Shown piece by piece: positions 27,988 to 37,382 of a DNA stretch of 64,000 nucleotides (position 1 is its first letter; every line of letters starts with the position of its first letter). The notes below the pieces were generated by a model. That model did not search any database. It had not been told where the DNA came from and saw only the letters and a program-made list of their open reading frames with translations. Position numbers and translations under genes: made by a program. Source of the stretch: Providencia rettgeri. GTDB taxonomy: Bacteria; Pseudomonadota; Gammaproteobacteria; Enterobacterales; Enterobacteriaceae. Location of the stretch: the NCBI RefSeq assembly GCF_023205015.1, contig NZ_CP096258.1, positions 2,170,001 to 2,234,000 of the forward strand. Reading direction: 5' to 3'.

Positions 27988-28047
27988 ATGAGCACCGAAG
28001 ATCGTACAACAGTAATTTTCACCAGTATAAGGGAAGAGAAATTGTAA
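27988..28047 (+). CDS. Possible 19-residue small protein
   Basis: A short frame (MSTEDRTTVIFTSIREEKL) is preceded by a strong purine-rich ribosome site, AAGGGGGAA, 4 nt before the ATG. It sits in the 276-nt gap between hrpA and ydgI, after the hrpA terminator. Only the ribosome site supports it; conservation is unknown. Confidence 0.25.
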   Translation: MSTEDRTTVIFTSIREEKL

Positions 28048-28157
28048 TAGGGGGTTAATACTAGAAGGTTATTGAGGTATTGAGTATGTGGAAAATAGGA
28101 AATTACAGTAAATAGGGCTTAAATTTACGCATCAAAATTAAGCCCTTTGGTACAAAG

Positions 28158-29576
28158 CTAAACAACCAAATAATAGAGTGCTGGAATAGCAGCGATAGCA
28201 ATAGCATATGCCATGATTTTTTCAATCATCTTTAATGGTATTTGGTTGGTTTGCTGCTGGCGAGCATAGAAAAACACCAAAATACCGGGGGCATATAAAA
28301 CGACAGATAATAGTAAATTAATTAACCCTGAAGCATAAATCAGCCATAGGCCATAAAGGCTAGCAATAGATCCAACAGCAAGTAATGCCTTATTATGACG
28401 TTCAAAAGCAACCTTGACTAAAAATGCACCGACTAGGAAATAGGGGACTAATATCATTTCAGAGGCGATAGTAAGTAATGTATTGTAATTACTTCCACTA
28501 AGCCAAATAAGAACCAAAGAGAGTTGTACTGCACCATTAGTGAGCCATAGAGACGAAGATGGCGCATCATTTTTATTTAGTTTGTTGAATATTTTAGGAA
28601 ATGATTGATATTGTGCTGCGATATAAGGCACTTCAGCGGCCATAATAGTCCAACTTAAATAAGCACCACAAACAGAGATAATGAGGCCAGCCGCAATAAT
28701 AATATCACCACTCGAACCAATTAAATCTATCATAAGAGGGGCCATGGATGGGTTTTTTATTTCTGCAAGCTCAGCTCTTGGCATGATCCCAAGAGAAAGT
28801 AAGGTAACGAGAATATAGATAATTAAAGCAGAACTCACAGCGAAAATTGTTGCTAAGCCAACATCTCGGCGGTTTTTTGCTCTAGCTGAAACAACAACGG
28901 CCCCTTCGATACCAATAAATACCCACAATGTAATCAACATAGTATCTTTGACTTGCTCCCAAACAGGAACGCCAAATTCGATACCGCTGAAATCTGCATT
29001 GAAAATATCAAGTCTAAAGGCCAAAAAAGCTAATACAATAAATAAGCCAAGGGGAACTAATTTTGCCATTGTAGCGAGTTTATTAATTCCAGCGGCTGTT
29101 TGTACTCCACGAAGCACTAAATAGTGAACAAACCAGAGAAGTATTGATTCTCCGATCAGTGCTTGCCATGTATTTCCATCACCAAAAATGATGTTATCAG
29201 GAGTATCAGTAAAAAAACTGATCGCGGCAAATACGATAACGAGATAAGACACATTGGCAACTACCGCACATAGCCAATACCCCCACGCAGAGCAAAAACC
29301 AATTAATTCCCCGAAACCGACTTTTGCATAAGTAAATATTCCACCGTCAAGGTCAGGGCGTATACGCGAAAGCAACAATAAGGCAAATGCCAAAAAGAGG
29401 ATACCCACACCAGTAATGGACCAACCGATTATTAATGCGAGCGGGCTGGCGACTTCAGCCATATTTTGAGGGAGACTAAAAACACCGGCACCAACCATCG
29501 AGCTAAGAACTAGCGCCGTTAGAGCGGTAAGACTCAAAGTATTTTTCAAAGTAAATCCTGAACGTTCAGAAATCAA
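28158..29576 (-). CDS. ydgI: APC-family basic amino acid antiporter (YdgI/ArcD type)
   Basis: A 472-residue protein with about 12 membrane spans. The first helix carries the APC-family substrate motif SSMVGAGVFSLPQNMAE. It resembles arginine-ornithine antiporters and the E. coli paralogue YdgI. It sits next to ydgH and pntAB, the YdgI position in E. coli, so that symbol is used. Arginine/ornithine exchange is inferred from family; no arginine deiminase genes are in view. Confidence 0.85.
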   Translation of the reverse strand: MISERSGFTLKNTLSLTALTALVLSSMVGAGVFSLPQNMAEVASPLALIIGWSITGVGILFLAFALLLLSRIRPDLDGGIFTYAKVGFGELIGFCSAWGYWLCAVVANVSYLVIVFAAISFFTDTPDNIIFGDGNTWQALIGESILLWFVHYLVLRGVQTAAGINKLATMAKLVPLGLFIVLAFLAFRLDIFNADFSGIEFGVPVWEQVKDTMLITLWVFIGIEGAVVVSARAKNRRDVGLATIFAVSSALIIYILVTLLSLGIMPRAELAEIKNPSMAPLMIDLIGSSGDIIIAAGLIISVCGAYLSWTIMAAEVPYIAAQYQSFPKIFNKLNKNDAPSSSLWLTNGAVQLSLVLIWLSGSNYNTLLTIASEMILVPYFLVGAFLVKVAFERHNKALLAVGSIASLYGLWLIYASGLINLLLSVVLYAPGILVFFYARQQQTNQIPLKMIEKIMAYAIAIAAIPALYYLVV

Positions 29577-29803
29577 AAGTTAAAATGACGTTAAAATGCC
29601 ATTACAATAATTAGTTTAACTAGAAGCCATAAAAAAAGTAGACAGAATGACTGCATGTTTTCAGTGTGTGGATTCTACGAACGAAATGACAGATATGCAA
29701 TGGTAATGTATGCATTTTTTAAGGTGTTTTATGCACTTTGTTTGAAAAAAGAAGATGGATAGCGTGTAAAATGTGATTTAACGTAAATGAAGTGAATAAA
29801 AAC

Positions 29804-29829
29804 AAAAAAACCAGCCGAGGAGGCTGGTT
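29804..29829 (-). terminator. ydgH terminator
   Basis: AACCAGCC (29809-29816) pairs with GGCTGGTT (29822-29829). On the minus strand the stem is followed by a run of T residues. Confidence 0.88.
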
Positions 29830-29850
29830 TTAGTATCACAGAATATTGGA

Positions 29851-30801
29851 CTATTTAAACAAGTCAGCACTGATGGTGACACTTCCACCATTAGATTGCC
29901 ATTCTCTTGTAATATGGAAATATTTAGCTCCTTTTGCTTCCGCACGTTTTGCTATTTGGTAACGTACTTCAGGCGTATTGGTGTAATATCCAGAGAATGT
30001 TATAGAGTCAAATGGAACCATTTGAGCCGCGGCTGTTTTGTTGACTTCTTCGATAACATAACCACTTGGCAGGGTTACACTAGTACGACCCGGTTGACTA
30101 CTAGAGGTTTCAAAGAAGCGTCCGACTGCGGTTGTTGGTTCTTCAGAAGATGCAACACCAGGAATGCGAACTTTTTTAGCCGCTTCACCGCCTTCAGCTA
30201 ATAGAGCACGGCCAGCGTCTGAATCAGCAGGAACCACTGCGTCTTCATTCAGTACTTGTCGCTTCGGCGCATCTTTCTTATAGATATAAGCTGTCGCTAG
30301 TGTGTTTCCGCCATCATTCATTGCGATATTACGAACCACATAGAACGAAGCTGCATTTTTCTCAAGGGCTTTTTTAGCAATAGCCTCATACAGATCCGGT
30401 TGGGAAGGATAGAAACCGCTTACCGTAACGGTATCAAAAGGCTCATATTCGGTTGCATCCGTTTTTGACATTTCCTCAACACCACCGAATACACGACGCT
30501 TCGGTGAATCAACTTCTGGTGCATCTTTTGCGTACACGTCTGCAACAACACGCATGTTGCCGCTATCACCTACATCATCAAGGCTTTGAATGTAAAAGGC
30601 ATATGCCCCCATTTTATCAGCCCTACGGGAGACTGCATCGGATGCTTCATAAATAGCATTAAAGCGCCCGGTAACTGTTATACGCTCATAAGGTTTTAAT
30701 TCAGTAGCCTGTTTTGGCGTCAATTCAACAGCCGCCTGAGTAGCAGTTATACTAGTTAATGACAGCACCGCGGCTGCGATGACCGTAGTTTTCAGCTTCA
30801 T
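29851..30801 (-). CDS. ydgH: YdgH, periplasmic protein with three DUF1471 domains
   Basis: A 316-residue secreted protein. It starts at MKLKTTVIAAAVLSLTSITA, giving a normal signal peptide cut near TQAA; the ORF start nine codons upstream is not needed. Three repeats of the YhcN/BhsA-like DUF1471 domain are visible, each with a YxRITVTGRFN, EPFDTVTVSGFYPS or VPFDSITFSGYYT type strand and an alanine-rich helix. Such domains occur in stress and biofilm proteins; the function of YdgH is not settled. Single gene with its own terminator, divergent from pntA. Confidence 0.94.
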   Translation of the reverse strand: MKLKTTVIAAAVLSLTSITATQAAVELTPKQATELKPYERITVTGRFNAIYEASDAVSRRADKMGAYAFYIQSLDDVGDSGNMRVVADVYAKDAPEVDSPKRRVFGGVEEMSKTDATEYEPFDTVTVSGFYPSQPDLYEAIAKKALEKNAASFYVVRNIAMNDGGNTLATAYIYKKDAPKRQVLNEDAVVPADSDAGRALLAEGGEAAKKVRIPGVASSEEPTTAVGRFFETSSSQPGRTSVTLPSGYVIEEVNKTAAAQMVPFDSITFSGYYTNTPEVRYQIAKRAEAKGAKYFHITREWQSNGGSVTISADLFK

Positions 30802-31186
30802 ACAAAATCCTTCCGCCTTGCGCAATTTATTATAAACATGCTGAATCTTAGTTGTATCACATGTACGTGATTATTACACGTAACAGAACCCGTTGTCTCA
30901 TGATTTTCTTTTTATGAGAAATAAATATTTATTGACTAGTTAAATTTACCAGATTTTTTAAAGTATCCAGTATTTTATTGACCTAAAACTAAGATTTTCA
31001 CAGCGAATTCCATTTACTGTCTAAGAATCGAGATCAATTATGGATCAGGACGCTTATTTTCAGTAGGTTATTAGAACATTAAAAATCTGTTTATGCACAA
31101 AATAAGACTTTTCTCTGTGATGATGGTCATTATTTTAGCAAACAGCCTATTAACAACATTACTTCAAGCATTAAAAAGGGAACATT
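30802..31186. other. Divergent control region of ydgH and pntAB
   Basis: An AT-rich 385-nt region without a coding frame. It must hold the ydgH promoter (left, minus) and the pntA promoter (right, plus). AAGGGA lies before the pntA ATG. No distinct operator was recognised. Confidence 0.5.
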
Positions 31187-32716
31187 ATGCGTATTGGTAT
31201 ACCAAGAGAACGACTTGCCAATGAAGCGCGTGTTGCTGCTACGCCATCAACAGTGACTCAACTACTTAAGTTGGGTTTTTCTGTGTGTGTAGAGCAAAAT
31301 GCGGGTCATTTAGCCAGTTTTGATGATGTAGCATATGAGCAAGTGGGTGCCGAAATCGTTGATCGTGACACTGCATTTGCTGCGGATATTGTTTTTAAAG
31401 TCAACGCACCTCTGGATGATGAAATTCCTTTGTTAAAAGAAGGAGCAACATTGGTGAGTTTCATTTGGCCGGCACAGAATGCTGAGCTAATGGAAGCTTT
31501 AAAAGCTAGGAATATTAACGTGATGGCGATGGATGCGGTACCACGTATTTCACGAGCTCAGTCGCTTGATGCGCTGAGTTCAATGGCAAATATTGCAGGT
31601 TACCGTGCAATTGTTGAAGCTGCTCATGAATTTGGCCGTTTCTTTACGGGGCAAATCACTGCGGCAGGTAAGGTGCCACCAGCGAAAGTTATGGTTATTG
31701 GTGCTGGGGTTGCTGGCCTTGCTGCAATTGGTGCTGCGGGTAGCTTGGGCGCCATTGTACGAGCCTTTGATACTCGGCCTGAGGTAAAAGAACAGGTTCA
31801 GAGTATGGGTGCTGAATTTCTTGAGCTCGATTTCAAGGAAGAGGCTGGCAGTGGCGATGGTTACGCCAAAGTGATGTCAGAAGCATTTATAAAAGCGGAG
31901 ATGGAACTGTTCGCTGCACAGGCGAAAGAAGTCGACATTATTGTGACCACGGCACTGATTCCAGGCAAACCAGCGCCTAAATTGATTACCAAGGAAATGG
32001 TTGAATCAATGAAGCCGGGAAGTGTGGTTGTCGACTTAGCGGCTCAAACGGGTGGTAACTGCGAATTAACCCAAGCTGACAAATTAGTCGTGACCGACAA
32101 TGGTGTGAAAATTATTGGTTACACAGATTTGCCAAGCCGTTTGCCAACACAATCATCCCAGTTATATGGCACCAACCTTGTTAACCTGATGAAACTACTG
32201 TGCAAAGAAAAAGATGGCGAAATTAATATTGATTTCGACGATTTGGTTATTCGCGGTGTTACGGTGATTAAACAAGGTGAAATCACGTGGCCAGCGCCCC
32301 CAATTCAGGTATCTGCTCAGCCGCAGGCGAAACCGCAAGCGGTGGAAAAAGTTAAAGCGCCTGAGAAAAAGATGTCACCGACGGTAAAATATGGCTTGAT
32401 GGCATTAGCTATCATCTTGTTTGGTTGGTTCGCTAATTCAGCGCCAAAAGAGTTTTTATCGCACTTTACTGTATTTGCATTAGCTTGTGTGGTTGGTTAT
32501 TACGTGGTGTGGAATGTGACTCATGCATTACATACACCGTTAATGTCAGTCACTAATGCTATTTCAGGGATCATCGTCGTGGGCGCCTTGCTTCAGATTG
32601 GAAGCGGTGGCTGGGTAAGCTTCTTATCCTTTATCGCCATATTGATCGCGAGTATCAATATTTTCGGTGGGTTTACTGTAACTCAACGCATGTTAAAAAT
32701 GTTTCGTAAAGGATAA
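31187..32716 (+). CDS. pntA: NAD(P) transhydrogenase subunit alpha PntA
   Basis: A 509-residue protein matching E. coli PntA (510). The N-terminal domain I binds NAD(H): MRIGIPRERLANEARVAATP and the Rossmann motif GAGVAGLAAIGAAGSLGA near residues 171-188. The C-terminal part (about 405-505) has four membrane spans. With PntB it forms the proton-translocating transhydrogenase that reduces NADP+ with NADH using the proton motive force. It lies 10 nt before pntB. Confidence 0.97.
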   Translation: MRIGIPRERLANEARVAATPSTVTQLLKLGFSVCVEQNAGHLASFDDVAYEQVGAEIVDRDTAFAADIVFKVNAPLDDEIPLLKEGATLVSFIWPAQNAELMEALKARNINVMAMDAVPRISRAQSLDALSSMANIAGYRAIVEAAHEFGRFFTGQITAAGKVPPAKVMVIGAGVAGLAAIGAAGSLGAIVRAFDTRPEVKEQVQSMGAEFLELDFKEEAGSGDGYAKVMSEAFIKAEMELFAAQAKEVDIIVTTALIPGKPAPKLITKEMVESMKPGSVVVDLAAQTGGNCELTQADKLVVTDNGVKIIGYTDLPSRLPTQSSQLYGTNLVNLMKLLCKEKDGEINIDFDDLVIRGVTVIKQGEITWPAPPIQVSAQPQAKPQAVEKVKAPEKKMSPTVKYGLMALAIILFGWFANSAPKEFLSHFTVFALACVVGYYVVWNVTHALHTPLMSVTNAISGIIVVGALLQIGSGGWVSFLSFIAILIASINIFGGFTVTQRMLKMFRKG

Positions 32717-32726
32717 GGGGTAACTT

Positions 32727-34118
32727 ATGTTGTCGAGTGGAATTGTGACAGCAGCTTACATAGTTGCTGCTATCCTGTTTATTTTCAGCCTTGCAGGGCT
32801 ATCACGTCATGAAAGCTCCCAACGAGGGAATACTTACGGCATCATCGGGATGGCTATTGCATTGATAGCCACTATTTTAGGTCCTGACAGTGCTAATGTG
32901 GGCTGGATGATCGTTGCGATGGTTATTGGTGCGGTTATCGGTATTCGCTTAGCGAAAAAAGTTGAAATGACAGAAATGCCTGAACTGGTGGCTATTTTAC
33001 ATAGCTTCGTCGGTTTAGCTGCAGTTTTGGTTGGTTTTAACAGTTTTATTGCAAGTGAAGGGCACGCTGATGTTGTTATGGAAAACATTCATTTAACTGA
33101 AGTTTTCTTGGGGATTTTCATTGGTGCAGTTACCTTTACAGGTTCAGTGGTCGCTTATGGTAAATTATCAGGGAAAATGTCATCAAAACCGATGATGTTA
33201 CCTAATCGCCATAAACTGAATTTAGCGGCGTTAGTTGTTTCATTTATTCTGTTAGTCATTTTCGTTAAAACAGAAAGTGTCGGCTTACAAGTCTTCTTGA
33301 TGCTCATCATGACAGCGATTGCTTTAGTTTTTGGCTGGCATTTAGTGGCATCAATTGGTGGCGCGGACATGCCTGTGGTTGTTTCAATGCTGAACTCGTA
33401 TTCAGGTTGGGCTGCTGCAGCTGCAGGTTTCATGTTAAGTAATGACTTGCTGATCGTCACAGGGGCATTGGTCGGTTCTTCAGGTGCGATTCTGTCTTAT
33501 ATTATGTGTAAGGCGATGAACCGTTCATTTATCAGTGTCATTGCAGGAGGCTTCGGTACAGATGGCTCTTCAACAGGCTCTGAGGAAGAAATGGGCGAAT
33601 ACCGTGAAATTACAGCAGAGGAAGTCGCTGAAATGTTGAAAAACTCAACATCAGTGATAATCACTCCGGGCTATGGTATGGCCGTGGCACAAGCACAATA
33701 CCCTGTGGCAGATATTACGACTAAATTACGTGAGCGTGGTATCAATGTGCGTTTTGGTATTCACCCTGTTGCTGGGCGTTTGCCAGGGCATATGAATGTC
33801 TTACTCGCAGAAGCTAAAGTGCCTTACGATGTCGTATTAGAAATGGATGAAATCAATGATGATTTCTCTGATACCGATACTGTACTTGTCATTGGTGCTA
33901 ACGATACGGTTAACCCAGCGGCTCAAGATGACCCAAATAGCCCAATTGCAGGTATGCCAGTTCTTGAAGTTTGGAAAGCAAGCAATGTCATTGTATTTAA
34001 ACGTTCAATGAATACGGGCTATGCTGGGGTACAAAACCCATTATTCTTCAAAGAAAATACACAGATGTTGTTTGGTGATGCGAAAGATAGCGTCGATGCA
34101 ATCTTACGTGCATTGTAA
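32727..34118 (+). CDS. pntB: NAD(P) transhydrogenase subunit beta PntB
   Basis: A 463-residue protein like E. coli PntB (462). The N-terminal two-thirds has about nine membrane spans forming the proton channel. The C-terminal NADP(H)-binding domain III contains VIITPGYGMAVAQAQ and the later VIGANDTVNPAA and VWKASNVIVFKRSMNTGYAG. It is co-transcribed with pntA and ends at a terminator-like hairpin. Confidence 0.97.
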   Translation: MLSSGIVTAAYIVAAILFIFSLAGLSRHESSQRGNTYGIIGMAIALIATILGPDSANVGWMIVAMVIGAVIGIRLAKKVEMTEMPELVAILHSFVGLAAVLVGFNSFIASEGHADVVMENIHLTEVFLGIFIGAVTFTGSVVAYGKLSGKMSSKPMMLPNRHKLNLAALVVSFILLVIFVKTESVGLQVFLMLIMTAIALVFGWHLVASIGGADMPVVVSMLNSYSGWAAAAAGFMLSNDLLIVTGALVGSSGAILSYIMCKAMNRSFISVIAGGFGTDGSSTGSEEEMGEYREITAEEVAEMLKNSTSVIITPGYGMAVAQAQYPVADITTKLRERGINVRFGIHPVAGRLPGHMNVLLAEAKVPYDVVLEMDEINDDFSDTDTVLVIGANDTVNPAAQDDPNSPIAGMPVLEVWKASNVIVFKRSMNTGYAGVQNPLFFKENTQMLFGDAKDSVDAILRAL

Positions 34119-34163
34119 TTTAATGAGTCACTAATTCATTTAAAAATAATTAGTAAAGTAAAT

Positions 34164-34201
34164 AAGAAGGGGGGATTGGTTAATTCCAATCACCCCTTCT
34201 T
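34164..34201 (+). terminator. Hairpin terminating pntAB
   Basis: AAGAAGGGG (34164-34172) pairs with CCCCTTCTT (34193-34201), and GATTGG pairs with CCAATC inside, with one mismatch between. The following T-content is weak. Confidence 0.7.
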
Positions 34202-34249
34202 GATATTTGAGAGCTAAATCAATTCATATGATGCAGTCTTATAAACGCA

Positions 34250-35446
34250 TCATTTGAGGCAAAATCGTGCACAATTGGTTAGCCCTCGAGCAAAAGTAAA
34301 CACTAATAAAAACGCAAATGCAGATATAGTCAGCATGCTCATCATGAGAACTCCGCCATTGAAATGGTCCATGACGTATCCTCCCACTAGACTACCAATG
34401 GTAATTAGAATTAAAAACATAAAGGTAATAAGGGCGGAACCTTTTTCGGTTAATTCTGGAACATGAACGTGCATCCACATATTGATTGTTGCAGGAACCA
34501 TACCCGCAGCGATCCCCCATGAAGAAACGAATATGATACTGGTCGCCCAATTAAAATCTAAAACAGATAATGCGAGAAACGCTAAGGCTAATAAAAGTGC
34601 ACTAATCGCGAAATTATAACGAACATTATATTTTCCGACATAACCCGCCAGTATATTGCCAACTACGCTGGCTACCCCAAAAAAGAGCAATAATGCTGAA
34701 ATTTGTCCTTCGATAAAACCTGCGGTTTGTTTAAAGAACACCGTAAAATAATTATAGGCAGAGAAATGTGCTAAAAAAATCAGTGTGAATATAATTAACC
34801 CTTTACGTGCAATAGGGTGCGAAGGCATCAATAACAGTTCTTTCCATTGCATAGACGAAGAAGGTTTTAATGATGGTAAAGAGAAATATTGCATTAAAAA
34901 TGCGACAGCACCTGCAATAACCAACGCAATATAAGGCATTCTCCAACCGTAGTTATCAGATAACCAAGCGCCTAGAGGTACTCCGAGCACGGTAACTAAT
35001 GTGACGGCCGAAAAGAATATTGTTACGGATGTGGTAATTGACATATTTTTAGGTGCTAGACGTATTACTAAGCCTGCTGCAACTCCCCAAAAACCCCCTA
35101 GTGCAATTCCTAATGCGAATCTACCTAATAAAACTAAGCTAAAATTAGATGCGAAAGCCGTAATTGCATTAGCTAATATCATGAGAGCAACTAAGAAAAG
35201 TAAGACTTGGCGTCTATCAATATTTTTTGCATAGATGGGGACAAATAGAGAGGATGCCATACCTGCGATAGATGTGACAGTGACTGTAAGTCCTGCGGTA
35301 CCTGTTGATATTTGAAAATCATAAGCGATGTTATTTAGCACACTAATGGCTAAAAACTCACCAGTAACAATAATGAAGCAAGCAAAAGTTGCAGATAATA
35401 GTGAAAGCCAGTTACCATTGTGCGAAGAAATATGAGTTGTTGTCAT
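34250..35446 (-). CDS. MFS drug/nucleoside efflux transporter, DHA1 type
   Basis: A 398-residue protein with about 12 membrane spans, and the MFS loop motif after helix 2 (PIYAKNIDRRQ). FACFIIVTGEFLAISVLNNI and the arrangement resemble AraJ/NepI-type DHA1 exporters. Substrate unknown. It is divergent from a TetR gene with shared palindromic operators, suggesting it is repressed until the regulator binds an inducer, probably a transported compound. Confidence 0.85.
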   Translation of the reverse strand: MTTTHISSHNGNWLSLLSATFACFIIVTGEFLAISVLNNIAYDFQISTGTAGLTVTVTSIAGMASSLFVPIYAKNIDRRQVLLFLVALMILANAITAFASNFSLVLLGRFALGIALGGFWGVAAGLVIRLAPKNMSITTSVTIFFSAVTLVTVLGVPLGAWLSDNYGWRMPYIALVIAGAVAFLMQYFSLPSLKPSSSMQWKELLLMPSHPIARKGLIIFTLIFLAHFSAYNYFTVFFKQTAGFIEGQISALLLFFGVASVVGNILAGYVGKYNVRYNFAISALLLALAFLALSVLDFNWATSIIFVSSWGIAAGMVPATINMWMHVHVPELTEKGSALITFMFLILITIGSLVGGYVMDHFNGGVLMMSMLTISAFAFLLVFTFARGLTNCARFCLK

Positions 35447-35487
35447 GCGCTTTCCATGAAAATTAAGTAGTTTACAAAAAAGAATGA

Positions 35488-35574
35488 TTTTATAGTGATC
35501 GCTATAAAATCATGGCGCTATTGTTTATGTGAATTTAGGCGTTGTCAATTATTTTTATAATGATCACTATAAAA
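35488..35574. promoter_or_regulatory. Twin TetR operators between MFS and TetR genes
   Basis: Two 22-bp palindromes lie 65 bp apart: TTTTATAG-TGATCG-CTATAAAA (35488-35509) and TTTTATAA-TGATCA-CTATAAAA (35553-35574). One lies just before the exporter start, the other before the regulator start. The near-identity of the two strongly suggests one dimeric repressor controlling both genes. Confidence 0.82.
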
Positions 35575-35615
35575 TAGTTGTGGCATAGTGAATTGACTGC
35601 GAGTAAAGTGAGAAT

Positions 35616-36239
35616 ATGAATCAAATAAAACGCGGGCGGCCTAAAGGCTTTGACCAACAAGATGCACTAGCTAAAGCCATGCTATTGTTTTGGCGAAATG
35701 GCTATGTTGCAACCTCAATCAGCGATTTAACTCAAGAGCTAGGTATCACAGCGCCTAGCCTTTATTGTGCTTTTGGTGATAAAGCATCGTTGTTTAATCA
35801 ATGTATTGATTATTATTTGATGAATGAAGCTTGTCCTATTTTGTCTATTGTAAAGCAAGCCAAAACAGCGAAAATTGCAATTGAATTGCTGATGTATGAA
35901 AGCGCTAAAAGGCTAATTCAGCCAAACAAGCCTGCAGGTTGTATGCTGATTACAGCGACAATGAATGGGTCAAAGCAAATCGAAGATGTGCAATTAAACG
36001 TCCAAGAAAAACGGAAAAGTTATCAGGAAATTTTACTGGCACGTATGCGTAAAGGTATTGATGATGGTGATGTTGCTCCAGATGCGCCGATTGAAGCTAT
36101 CGTTGATTTTTATATAACGGTAATTGATGGTTTTACCATACAAGCTTGTGATGGAATTGATCTTGAAAGACTTAATCAAGTCATTTTTAATGCTATGCAA
36201 GCTTGGCCGATACTTAGTCAAAGTTCAGTTCAGCAATAA
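35616..36239 (+). CDS. TetR/AcrR-family transcriptional regulator
   Basis: A 207-residue protein. The N-terminal HTH (about residues 9-55) includes GRPKGFDQQDALAKAMLLFW and the recognition helix ITAPSLYCAFGDKASLF. The C-terminal ligand domain resembles the C-terminal regions of YjdC/ComR-like TetR proteins. It likely represses itself and the divergent MFS exporter through the two palindromes between them. Ligand unknown. Confidence 0.9.
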   Translation: MNQIKRGRPKGFDQQDALAKAMLLFWRNGYVATSISDLTQELGITAPSLYCAFGDKASLFNQCIDYYLMNEACPILSIVKQAKTAKIAIELLMYESAKRLIQPNKPAGCMLITATMNGSKQIEDVQLNVQEKRKSYQEILLARMRKGIDDGDVAPDAPIEAIVDFYITVIDGFTIQACDGIDLERLNQVIFNAMQAWPILSQSSVQQ

Positions 36240-36256
36240 CTTAACCATGATAAAAT

Positions 36257-36290
36257 TAGGTCCCAATAACATAAATATTATTGGGACCTA
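36257..36290. terminator. Bidirectional terminator between tetR and uspE
   Basis: A 13-bp perfect stem, TAGGTCCCAATAA (36257-36269) with TTATTGGGACCTA (36278-36290), lies between convergent genes. Short T-runs occur on both sides. Confidence 0.82.
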
Positions 36291-36309
36291 ATAAGTTTTA
36301 GATGATTAG

Positions 36310-37257
36310 CTAATCATCATCAGCAGGGTTAATAGGACAAACAAAACCGTCAGGTTTAATCGCTAATAAATCACATTTTAGCTTATCGATGACATGCTCC
36401 GCGGTATTCCCTAAGAAAGCCGCTGAAATGCCTGTACGGCCCAAAATACCCAGTACCACAACCCCAGCGTGCAATTCTTCACACATATCTGGAATAATTT
36501 TTTCAGGTAGGCCTTCACGGACATGGGTATATTTTTCATCAATCCCAAATTTTTGCCGTAACTCTTTCATGGCAATTAAATGTTGGCCGCGTAGTGCATT
36601 GTTATATAAGCTCGGATCGAAATCAGGTAACTCTATGGCAATATTCATAGGAGCAACAGGATACGCACTCACTAAATGGATTTCCTGTTCTTTAATAATA
36701 CGCGTTGCTAAGTCTTTTGTTTTTTCGACCAGTTTGATATTGAGGTCATCGTGATAAGATTCCTCATTTGATAAGTTAACGGCGACAACCACGGAACCGT
36801 GATCAGGCCATACTTTGTCTTTTACCATCCAAACGGGAGCAGGGCATTTTCGGAGTAAATGCCAGTCTAGTGGGGTAAAAATAATCGACTCAAAATTATC
36901 GGTTTGATGTGCCATTTTCAGTAACAGGTCATGTTCACCATTTATTACTTCCTGAATAATGGCCTCATATGGCTTGTTATGCCAAATAACTTTAATTTCA
37001 ATATCGATGCCCGCTTCAAGATAGAAATGAGCTTGCTGTTTGATCCAAGCCATTTTTTGGCTTATTACACCTTTACGCATGGCATTACGTTCTTCAGGCG
37101 AAAGTAATGTTGTCATATCATAGGAAAGGTCGTAAATAGGTAAAAACGCTTTTATCCGTCCACCATTACGCTGCACGATGTAGACAGCACGTCTTAATGC
37201 AGGTTGATCATCCTGATTTGGGTCAATTGCAACTAGCAGATTTTTATAGTTTGCCAT
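36310..37257 (-). CDS. uspE: Universal stress protein E
   Basis: A 315-residue protein of two tandem Usp domains. It starts at MANYKNLLVAIDPNQDDQPA, aligning with E. coli UspE (316); an upstream in-frame ATG is not supported. The conserved stretches YDLSYDMTTLLSPEERNAMR and VVLGILGRTGISAAFLGNTA are visible. It is a cytoplasmic stress protein linked to oxidative and UV resistance and motility/adhesion. It lies beside fnr on the same strand, the E. coli order. Confidence 0.96.
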   Translation of the reverse strand: MANYKNLLVAIDPNQDDQPALRRAVYIVQRNGGRIKAFLPIYDLSYDMTTLLSPEERNAMRKGVISQKMAWIKQQAHFYLEAGIDIEIKVIWHNKPYEAIIQEVINGEHDLLLKMAHQTDNFESIIFTPLDWHLLRKCPAPVWMVKDKVWPDHGSVVVAVNLSNEESYHDDLNIKLVEKTKDLATRIIKEQEIHLVSAYPVAPMNIAIELPDFDPSLYNNALRGQHLIAMKELRQKFGIDEKYTHVREGLPEKIIPDMCEELHAGVVVLGILGRTGISAAFLGNTAEHVIDKLKCDLLAIKPDGFVCPINPADDD

Positions 37258-37338
37258 ATTGAAATCCTCTTGATACACGGATGTTTCCATATAGATAAAC
37301 TATGATATTGAGATTAAATAGGCAAGAAATCTGGGAAA

Positions 37339-37375
37339 AAAAATGGAAACGGATCACTGATAACGTGATCCGTTT
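37339..37375 (-). terminator. fnr terminator
   Basis: An 11-bp stem, AAACGGATCAC (37347-37357) with GTGATCCGTTT (37365-37375), is followed on the minus strand by an unbroken T-run. Confidence 0.9.
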
Positions 37376-37382
37376 AGGGATA

